Assembly: GCA_052389435.1 (NCBI GenBank)
Contig: JBQTIB010000204.1
Coordinates: forward strand, 1-6,864
Source of the DNA: JBQTKD01 sp052389435
GTDB taxonomy: Bacteria > Actinomycetota > Actinomycetes > Sporichthyales > Sporichthyaceae
Direction of reading: 5' to 3'
DNA: 6,864 nt
Shown: piece by piece, positions 1 through 4,858 of the stretch
How positions within the stretch are numbered: the stretch's first letter is position 1
Layout: the number at the start of each line of letters is the position of its first letter
The notes under the pieces: model-generated
Seen by the model: only the letters and a program-made list of their open reading frames with translations
Told to the model about the DNA's origin: nothing
Databases searched by the model: none
Program-made: the position numbers and the translations under genes

Positions 1-24
1 GGGCCGCCCATCGCGGCCGCCGCG

Positions 25-51
25 GCCGGCGCCCCCCGCGCGGGGGCCGGC
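25..51 (-). terminator. GC-rich hairpin, likely terminator of the HhH-like gene
   Basis: The bases 25-29 plus 32-36 pair with 42-51, leaving a two-base bulge and a five-base loop. An alternative outer pairing of 14-22 with 48-56 is also possible. The structure lies about 10 bases beyond the stop codon of the leftward gene at 63-269. There is no T-tract on the minus strand, which is common for actinobacterial terminators. The surrounding sequence is almost pure G and C, so some folding is expected by chance. Confidence 0.5.
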
Positions 52-62
52 GGCCGTCGTGC

Positions 63-269
63 CTATTCCGCGAGCTTGGCGATCGCCTGCGCCCACAGGA
101 CGTACTTGTTCGTCCCGAGGTCTCTGATCGTGCTGACCCCGAGGGCCTCCTTCAGCGCCGCGGCCTTGGCCGGCGAGATGCCCTGAAGGGCGTCGACCGG
201 AGCATTGGCGAGGTCGAACACGCTCTTGCCCTCGTAGGCCTTGTCGACCTTGTCTGCGATGTCGCCCAT
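63..269 (-). CDS. Small helix-hairpin-helix-like protein of unknown function (68 aa)
   Basis: This is a 68-residue soluble protein with no signal peptide or membrane segment. Residues about 25-50 (LQGISPAKAAALKEALGVST) read like a helix-hairpin-helix: a short helix, a G-I-S turn, an alanine-rich helix, then IRDLG. HhH folds usually bind DNA non-specifically or mediate protein contacts. The C-terminal part (NKYVLWAQAIAKLAE) looks like one more amphipathic helix. I know similar short proteins occur in bacteria but cannot name a function. The start is set at the ATG whose complement is 267-269, because a purine-rich GGGAAGGG sits just upstream; an in-frame extension to 308 lacks such support. 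It is divergent from nadE with 103 bp between the starts, and a GC-rich hairpin follows its stop. The HhH assignment is by eye only. Confidence 0.75.
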   Translation of the reverse strand: MGDIADKVDKAYEGKSVFDLANAPVDALQGISPAKAAALKEALGVSTIRDLGTNKYVLWAQAIAKLAE

Positions 270-360
270 GTGGGTTCCCTTCCCGTAGTGGTGTGGCGTG
301 ACTGGCATACCGCTTCGCGGGTGGGCCCAACCACTGCTGCCCGGTGGAGTTCTGGGTGCC

Positions 361-372
361 TACGCTTCGGGG
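361..372 (+). promoter_or_regulatory. -10 box for leaderless nadE transcript
   Basis: TACGCT at 361-366 matches the actinobacterial TANNNT -10 element. It ends six bases before the nadE ATG at 373, the spacing expected if transcription begins at or next to the start codon. No Shine-Dalgarno sequence precedes this ATG and no convincing -35 box is visible. The rest of the divergent intergenic region (270-372) holds an eight-base palindrome TGGGCCCA at 322-329 and no other feature I would defend. Confidence 0.5.
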
Positions 373-2139
373 ATGCCGCAGCTGAGGGTCGCCCTGTGTC
401 AGACCAACGTCGTCGTCGGAGCCGTCGAGGCCAACGCCGACCTGATCCTGGCCCGGGCCGCGGAGGCCGCCGCGGCCGGTGCGCACCTGGTCGTGTTCCC
501 GGAGATGGCGCTCACCGGGTATCCCGTGGAGGACCTGGCGTTGCGGCGCTCCTTCCAAGACGCCTCGCGCAGCACCCTGGACGCCCTGGCGCCGCGTCTG
601 GCCGCCGCCGGGCTGGGTTCGGTGGCCGTGGTGGTCGGCTATCTCGACGCGACCGAGCACGATCGGCCGCGTCTGGGCAAGCCGGCCGGGTCGCCGAAGA
701 ACGCACTTGCCGTCCTCTACGGCGGGTCGGTGGTGGCACGCTCGGCGAAGCACCACCTGCCGAACTACGGCGTCTTCGACGAGTTCCGGTACTTCGTGCC
801 CGGCAACGTCCTGCCGGTGGTGCGGCTGCGCGGGGTCGACGTCGCGTTCGCGATCTGCGAGGACCTGTGGCAGGAGGGCGGGCCGGTGGCCGCGACCTCC
901 GCCGCCGGCGCCGGACTGCTGGTGGTCCTGAACGGCTCTCCCTTTGAGGCGAACAAGGACGACGTCCGGTTGGAGCTCTGCCAACGTCGGGCGGCGCAGG
1001 CCGGGGCGGCCCTGGCCTACGTGAATCTGGTGGGGGGTCAGGACGAGCTCGTCTTCGACGGAGACTCTCTGGTCGTGGCGCCGTCGGGCGAGGTCCTGGC
1101 CCGTGCGCCGCAGTTCGTCGAGTCGACGCTGGTCGTCGATCTCGACCTGCCGGCGCCCCGGGCGGGAACGTCGGTCGAGGGCCTGGAGGTGACGGTCGCG
1201 CGGACCGAAATCTCCTCGGAATCGTCGACGGAGTCGATTTCTGACGCGGCGTCGGCTCCGGTTCCCCCTTCGGTCGGGCCGCGGCGCGACGCGGACGCGG
1301 AGATCTACGGCGCGCTGGTGCTGGCCCTGCGGGACTACGTCGGCAAGAACGGCTTCCGCTCGGTCGTCCTGGGCCTGTCCGGCGGCATCGACTCGGCGCT
1401 GACGGCGGCGATCGCCTGCGACGCGATCGGCCCGGAGAACGTGTACGGGGTTTCGATGCCGTCGGTGTACTCCTCGGATCACTCCCGCTCCGACGCCGAC
1501 GATCTCGCCCTTCGGACGGGCCTGAACTATCGGTCGGTGCCGATCGCGCCGATGGTGGAGGCCTACCTGGACTCGCTGAAGCTGTCCGGTCTGGCCGAGG
1601 AGAACCTGCAGGCGCGGGTGCGCGGCACGACCTTGATGGGCCTGTCCAACGCCGAGGGCCACCTGGTGCTCGCGACCGGGAACAAGAGCGAGTTGGCGGC
1701 CGGGTACTCCACGATCTACGGCGACGCCGTCGGCGGCTTCGCGCCGCTGAAGGACGTGCTCAAGACCGTCGTGTGGCGAATCTCGGAATGGCGCAACGCC
1801 GAGGCCGTGCGCCGCGGCGAGACTCCCCCGATCCCGCCGAACTCCATCGTCAAGCCCCCGTCCGCGGAGCTGCGCCCGGGCCAGCTCGACACCGACTCCC
1901 TGCCGGACTACCAACTCCTGGACTCGCTCCTGGACGCCTACGTGGAGAACGACCACTCCGCCGCCGACCTGGTCGAGGCAGGCTTCGACCCCGACCTGGT
2001 GCGCCGGATTCTCAAGCTGGTCGACGTGGCGGAGTACAAGCGCCGCCAGTACCCGCCGGGCCCGAAGATCTCGCGTCGCGCGTTCGGCCGCGACCGACGC
2101 CTGCCGATCACCAACGCATGGCGCGAATCCACCCCGTAG
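373..2139 (+). CDS. nadE: Glutamine-dependent NAD+ synthetase
   Basis: This enzyme makes NAD+ from deamido-NAD+, ATP and glutamine, the last step of NAD biosynthesis in the cytoplasm. Of 588 residues, the N-terminal part (about 1-260) is a nitrilase-type glutaminase that releases ammonia. Its catalytic triad is visible as E44 in FPEMALTGY, K126 in AKHHLPNYG and C162 in AICEDLW. The C-terminal part (about 305-580) is the NAD synthetase domain with the ATP pyrophosphatase loop SGGIDS at 336-341 and the motifs LATGNKSE and YGDAVGGFAPLKD. A Ser/Glu-rich linker at about 278-303 joins the domains and looks disordered. The ATG at 373 is chosen because the conserved nitrilase start (PQLRVALCQ) follows immediately; the reading frame extends to a GTG at 298 but the added residues are not family-like. 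It is shorter than the roughly 680-residue mycobacterial enzyme and resembles the shorter actinobacterial class. Transcription is probably leaderless. Confidence 0.96.
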   Translation: MPQLRVALCQTNVVVGAVEANADLILARAAEAAAAGAHLVVFPEMALTGYPVEDLALRRSFQDASRSTLDALAPRLAAAGLGSVAVVVGYLDATEHDRPRLGKPAGSPKNALAVLYGGSVVARSAKHHLPNYGVFDEFRYFVPGNVLPVVRLRGVDVAFAICEDLWQEGGPVAATSAAGAGLLVVLNGSPFEANKDDVRLELCQRRAAQAGAALAYVNLVGGQDELVFDGDSLVVAPSGEVLARAPQFVESTLVVDLDLPAPRAGTSVEGLEVTVARTEISSESSTESISDAASAPVPPSVGPRRDADAEIYGALVLALRDYVGKNGFRSVVLGLSGGIDSALTAAIACDAIGPENVYGVSMPSVYSSDHSRSDADDLALRTGLNYRSVPIAPMVEAYLDSLKLSGLAEENLQARVRGTTLMGLSNAEGHLVLATGNKSELAAGYSTIYGDAVGGFAPLKDVLKTVVWRISEWRNAEAVRRGETPPIPPNSIVKPPSAELRPGQLDTDSLPDYQLLDSLLDAYVENDHSAADLVEAGFDPDLVRRILKLVDVAEYKRRQYPPGPKISRRAFGRDRRLPITNAWRESTP

Positions 2140-2140
2140 T

Positions 2141-2224
2141 CAAGAGCCATTGCGCACGTCATCCGCCATGGGTGCTCCCGCGCCCGCTTTGTCAAGGTTT
2201 GTGGAGCCGTTCCGGCTGACACTC
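2141..2224 (-). repeat. Left arm of an ~84-bp imperfect inverted repeat flanking the endonuclease-like gene
   Basis: The reverse complement of this segment aligns with 3374-3457 over about 85 columns with 68 identities, 15 mismatches and two single-base gaps (hand alignment, about 80%). Two blocks are identical: 16 bases at 2196-2211 (core GGCTCCACAAACC on the minus strand) and 14 bases at 2151-2164 (GGATGACGTGCGCA on the minus strand). The arm begins right after the nadE stop codon. Its gene-proximal part folds into a small hairpin (AGCCG at 2205-2209 with CGGCT at 2213-2217), which might also serve as a weak nadE terminator. Similarity may extend weakly to 2240. Confidence 0.9.
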
Positions 2225-2273
2225 TCCTCGGCGATGATGCATTTCGTCCCACGCGTCACGATCTGCGCGATTT

Positions 2274-2306
2274 CTACTCGCGAGTAGCGATCTTCGGTCC
2301 AAGATC
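2274..2306 (+). promoter_or_regulatory. Two adjacent perfect dyads upstream of the AbiEi-like gene, candidate operator
   Basis: CTACTCGCGAGTAG at 2274-2287 is a perfect 14-base palindrome. One base later, GATCTT (2289-2294) and AAGATC (2301-2306) form a second perfect dyad with a six-base spacer. The second dyad ends seven bases before the ATG at 2314, so both lie where a promoter or operator should be. AbiEi proteins of AbiE systems are known to repress their own operon by binding inverted repeats with the winged-helix domain, and this gene encodes such a domain. No clear TANNNT box or Shine-Dalgarno sequence is seen, so the exact promoter is unknown. Confidence 0.5.
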
Positions 2307-2313
2307 TCTCGCC

Positions 2314-3360
2314 ATGACCCCCGAGTTGTCAGCGCTTTCCTCGTCCCAAGGCGGCCCGTTCACCACCGCCCAGGCCATCCAGTGCGGCGTGACCCGCGGC
2401 TGGATCCGACACGCCTTCGAAGTTGGCCGGATCGTTCGGCTTCGCCAGGGAGTGTTCGTCGACGCCGAACTCGTCGCCCATGCGGACGACCGTGCGATGC
2501 ACGCGCTCGACGCGGCGGGCGCGCTGGTCCTCCGGGCATTTCCGCCGGATCCGGGCCGACGGCTGCCGCCCGAACAGCGATTGGCGGTTGGCCACCACAG
2601 CGCCGCGCTCCTGTGGCAACTCCGCGCTCCGCTGCCGATCGTTCAGAAGCCGCCGAAGGGCGAGGACGCGCGGCCGATCCAACTGGCCGGCGCCGCGGCG
2701 CCCGTCCGCCGACTGGTCGAGATGGTCAGCGCGGATCGGTGCCGCCGCACCTTCCGTTGGGGGGTAAACGTGAAACCGTCGACGCTGCCCGACGTCGACG
2801 TCGCGGTGCTCGGCTGCCTGCCCGTTACGAGCATGGAGCGAACCGTCGTCGACCTCGCACGGCGGCTTCCGAAGCACGACGGGGTCATGCTGGCCGACCA
2901 CGCGCTGCGCCGGGGAGCCTCCGTCGACCGACTCGGCGAGGTGGCCGCCATGTGCGCGACGTGGCGCGGCGGCACGAGAGCGACCGCGGTCGTCGCCTTG
3001 GCGGACGGCCGTGCGGAATCCCCCGCCGAGACGCTGGCCCGGTGCGTGTTCGTCGAGCATCGTCTGCCGACGCCGGAGCTTCAGGTCGAGATGTCCGACG
3101 GCGCCGGGAAGATCGGGCGCGTAGATCTGCTCTTCCGCGAGCAGCGGACCGTCGTAGAAGTCGACGGAAGGATCAAGTACACCGACCCCTGGGGCGACCC
3201 GCGAGAGGTCCTCCTCGAGGAGAAACTCCGGGAGGAGCGCCTGCGCGAAGCGGGCTGGGAGGTCGTACGCGTGAGCTGGGAGCAGCTGAAGAAGAACCCG
3301 CGCGAGGTGGTCAACCGAGTCCTCGCCGCCTTCGCCCGGGCGCAGCGCCTGGCCATCTGA
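2314..3360 (+). CDS. AbiEi-type winged-helix protein with C-terminal DUF559/PD-(D/E)XK nuclease-like domain (orphan)
   Basis: This 348-residue protein is of a type common and often multicopy in actinobacteria. Residues about 8-50 resemble the AbiEi antitoxin winged helix: FTTAQAIQCGVTRGWIRHAFEVGRIVRL in two pieces, then a GVFVD wing. The middle (about 90-230) is the AbiEi-like region, with VTSMERTVVDLAR and HALRRG. The C-terminal part (about 235-345) resembles DUF559/Vsr-like nucleases of the PD-(D/E)XK fold: SPAET with E239, GRVDLLF with D271, VVEVDG with E282 and D284, then the EKLREERLREAGWEVVRV helix-strand. The acidic residues expected at such an active site are present, so the domain is not obviously dead. 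No AbiEii nucleotidyltransferase toxin gene is adjacent, so it is not a classical toxin-antitoxin pair. It is flanked by long inverted repeats and preceded by two dyads. The ATG at 2314 is the first plausible start; there is no Shine-Dalgarno sequence, so it may be leaderless. Activity and target are unknown. Confidence 0.85.
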   Translation: MTPELSALSSSQGGPFTTAQAIQCGVTRGWIRHAFEVGRIVRLRQGVFVDAELVAHADDRAMHALDAAGALVLRAFPPDPGRRLPPEQRLAVGHHSAALLWQLRAPLPIVQKPPKGEDARPIQLAGAAAPVRRLVEMVSADRCRRTFRWGVNVKPSTLPDVDVAVLGCLPVTSMERTVVDLARRLPKHDGVMLADHALRRGASVDRLGEVAAMCATWRGGTRATAVVALADGRAESPAETLARCVFVEHRLPTPELQVEMSDGAGKIGRVDLLFREQRTVVEVDGRIKYTDPWGDPREVLLEEKLREERLREAGWEVVRVSWEQLKKNPREVVNRVLAAFARAQRLAI

Positions 3361-3373
3361 GCATCTCCGGGGC

Positions 3374-3457
3374 GAATGTCAGCCCAAACGGCTCCACAAA
3401 CCGGACATTCCGGGCACGCCGGCAGCCATTGAGGATGACGTGCGCAGATGGTTCTTG
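3374..3457 (+). repeat. Right arm of the ~84-bp imperfect inverted repeat
   Basis: This is the partner of 2141-2224 in opposite orientation. The identical blocks are 3387-3402 and 3433-3446. The gene-proximal hairpin is retained in weaker form (AGCC at 3381-3384 with GGCT at 3390-3393). The arm starts 13 bases after the stop of the endonuclease-like gene; weak similarity reaches back to 3361, directly at the stop. It ends about 100 bp before panB. No target-site duplication is visible outside the two arms. Confidence 0.9.
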
Positions 3458-3462
3458 CGCAC
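3440..3462. repeat. Dyad GTGCGCA-N9-TGCGCAC at the outer end of the right arm
   Basis: Bases 3440-3446 and 3456-3462 are perfect seven-base reverse complements separated by nine bases. The left half is part of the conserved repeat block; the right half has no counterpart in the left arm. It could be a terminator-like stem for the upstream gene or a protein site upstream of panB. No T-tract follows. Confidence 0.4.
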
Positions 3463-3494
3463 CTGCCGGGAATAGGGGTAGGGGCGGGCGGCGC

Positions 3495-3554
3495 TACTCT
3501 CGGTGGAGTCCGGGGACCTCGTTGGGGAGGCCTCGAGACCAGCCTCCTAGGGAG
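3495..3554 (+). promoter_or_regulatory. Candidate panB -10 box, leader hairpin and ribosome binding site
   Basis: TACTCT at 3495-3500 matches TANNNT and would give a leader of about 50-60 bases; no good -35 is visible. Within the leader, GGAGGC (3526-3531) pairs with GCCTCC (3542-3547) across a ten-base loop. This stem ends one base before the Shine-Dalgarno AGGGAG (3549-3554), which sits six bases ahead of the panB ATG. The placement could allow translational control, but no known riboswitch class is recognised. Confidence 0.4.
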
Positions 3555-3560
3555 CCAGCC

Positions 3561-4394
3561 ATGACCGAAACCACCCCGGTCTACGGAAACCTGCCGCCGG
3601 CCCGTCGTGTTCGGGTCCCCGCGCTGCAGGCGATGAAGGAGCGCGGCGAACGCTGGCCGATGCTCACCGCCTACGACATGTACACGGCGGAGATCTTCGA
3701 CGCCGCCGGGATTCCGGTGCTCCTCGTCGGGGACAGCGCGGCCAACAACGTCTACGGCTACGAGACCACGGTCCCGGTCACCGTCGACGAACTGCTGCCG
3801 CTGTGCCGGGCCGTCGCGGCCGCGAGCAAGAAGGCCCTGATCGTCGGAGACCTGCCCTTCGGCTCCTACCAGGTCTCGCCCGAGCAGGCGCTCGAGACCG
3901 CGATCCGGTTCATGAAGGAGGGCGCCGTTCACGCCGTCAAGCTCGAGGGCGGGGTTCGCGTCGCACCGCAGATCAAGGCGATCGTCGACGCCGGCGTTCC
4001 GGTCATGGCCCACGTCGGGTTCACCCCGCAGAGCGAGCACGGCCTCGGCGGCTACCGCGTGCAGGGCCGCGGCGCCGCCGCCGAGCAGGTCCTGGCCGAC
4101 GCCCGCGCGGTCGAGGCTGCGGGCGCGTTCGCGGTCGTGCTGGAGATGGTCCCCGCCGACACCGCCAAGCAGGTCACCGCCGAACTCCGCATTCCGACGA
4201 TCGGCATCGGCGCGGGCCCGGACGTCGACGCCCAGGTGCTCGTCTGGCAGGACATGATGGGTCTGCGCGAGGGCCAGATCCCGCGGTTCGTGAAGCGCTA
4301 CGCGGACCTGCGCGGCGTCATGACCGACGCGGCCAAGGCGTTCGCGGCCGACGTCGTCGCCGGCGAGTTCCCCAGCCACGAGCACGCCTACTAG
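3561..4394 (+). CDS. panB: 3-methyl-2-oxobutanoate hydroxymethyltransferase (ketopantoate hydroxymethyltransferase)
   Basis: PanB transfers a hydroxymethyl group from 5,10-methylenetetrahydrofolate to 2-oxoisovalerate to make ketopantoate, the first committed step to pantothenate and coenzyme A. The protein has 277 residues, a normal family length (about 260-285), with a (beta/alpha)8 barrel and no targeting signal. Family motifs appear in order: TAYDMYTA near 36, VGDSAANNVYGYETT with metal-binding D58, VGDLPFGSY with metal-binding D97, AVKLEGG with K127 and E129, AHVGFTPQS near 150, GGYRVQGR, VLEMVP with catalytic E195, and IGIGAGPDVDAQVLVWQDMMGL. All expected active-site residues are present. 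The ATG at 3561 has a good Shine-Dalgarno sequence (AGGGAG) six bases upstream. panC and panD are not in the window. The gene is probably transcribed on its own, as the upstream neighbour is an accessory gene and the downstream gap is 176 bp. Confidence 0.97.
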   Translation: MTETTPVYGNLPPARRVRVPALQAMKERGERWPMLTAYDMYTAEIFDAAGIPVLLVGDSAANNVYGYETTVPVTVDELLPLCRAVAAASKKALIVGDLPFGSYQVSPEQALETAIRFMKEGAVHAVKLEGGVRVAPQIKAIVDAGVPVMAHVGFTPQSEHGLGGYRVQGRGAAAEQVLADARAVEAAGAFAVVLEMVPADTAKQVTAELRIPTIGIGAGPDVDAQVLVWQDMMGLREGQIPRFVKRYADLRGVMTDAAKAFAADVVAGEFPSHEHAY

Positions 4395-4440
4395 GCGTCG
4401 GAGGGCGGAGCCGACCAGCCGCCTGCCACCCCGCATCGCA

Positions 4441-4462
4441 CCGCATTCCGGTTCGGACGCGG
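4441..4462 (+). terminator. Weak hairpin downstream of panB
   Basis: CCGC at 4441-4444 pairs with GCGG at 4459-4462. Inside, TCCG (4447-4450) pairs with CGGA (4454-4457) around the loop GTT, with a small internal loop between the two stems. It lies about 47 bases after the panB stop. No T-tract follows, although the AT-richer stretch around 4477-4510 begins shortly after. This is the best terminator candidate between panB and the next gene, but it is modest. Confidence 0.3.
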
Positions 4463-4570
4463 CGGGCGGCCGCTCACAAAAGTCCGTTTCGTCGCAATGG
4501 AACCGATTCCAACCCTGACGCATCTAAGCCTGCACAACGCCCCGGAGACACCGGGACGGACGAAGGGCGG

Positions 4571-4843
4571 ATGGTCGCGGTGCAGTGGTTCGTATTCCCG
4601 GTCGAGGGTGGTCTCGAGCTGGTTGTCGACTCCACGGACGAGCTCGTGCTCGAGTCGGCCCTGGCCGACATCGCCGCCGTCTACCCGAACCACCTGATCG
4701 CCCGCGAATGGGTGCTCGAGTCCGGCGACGTGATCTCGCTGGTCCCGGCCTCTGTCGAGGCGGTTCCTACGCAGCGCATCCGGTCTGCGGAGGAAGAGAA
4801 GTCCCGTGCAGCCCACCCGGCCGGCAGGGGACGCAAGATCTGA
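4571..4843 (+). CDS. Unrecognised small acidic protein (90 aa)
   Basis: I do not recognise this 90-residue protein. Its first 60 residues alternate hydrophobic and acidic positions (VQWFVFPVEGGLELVVDS, then a helix ELVLESALADIAAVYP, then strands HLIAREWVLESGDVISLVP). This suggests a compact alpha/beta domain of about 60 residues. The last 25 or so residues (RIRSAEEEKSRAAHPAGRGRKI) are charged and probably a disordered basic tail. There is no signal peptide or membrane segment. The ATG at 4571 follows a purine-rich GAAGGGCGG, close to the start; a GTG at 4580 is an alternative. Third-codon positions are strongly G or C and the translation is well ordered, which supports a real gene. It stands alone after panB, and a strong hairpin follows 19 bases after its stop. 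Confidence 0.75.
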   Translation: MVAVQWFVFPVEGGLELVVDSTDELVLESALADIAAVYPNHLIAREWVLESGDVISLVPASVEAVPTQRIRSAEEEKSRAAHPAGRGRKI

Positions 4844-4858
4844 CCTGACAACAGATCG

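Noticed and set aside
308..375. Near-repeat of TACCGCTTCGCGGGTG (308-323) and TACGCTTCGGGGATG (361-375)
   Set aside because: Short and gapped. The upstream GTG is not in frame with nadE, so it is not a duplicated start.
1207..1241. GAAATC...GATTTC dyad in the nadE interdomain linker
   Set aside because: The linker is low-complexity and Ser/Glu-rich, so short repeats of TCG and GAATC-like words arise easily; six-base arms over a long spacer are weak.
2225..2313. Search for an AbiEii toxin gene or other partner around the AbiEi-like gene
   Set aside because: The flanks on both sides are the inverted-repeat arms and promoter or leader sequence, with no coding frame that resembles a nucleotidyltransferase.
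2382..3560. Long N-terminal extension of the panB frame through the endonuclease-like gene
   Set aside because: The added residues are Arg/Pro-rich shadow sequence. panB has its own ribosome binding site and a conserved start at 3561.
3081..4523. 480-residue open frame on the minus strand opposite panB
   Set aside because: It is antisense to panB and the endonuclease-like gene, both with clear family motifs. Its translation has no recognisable domain and is the usual GC-rich mirror frame.
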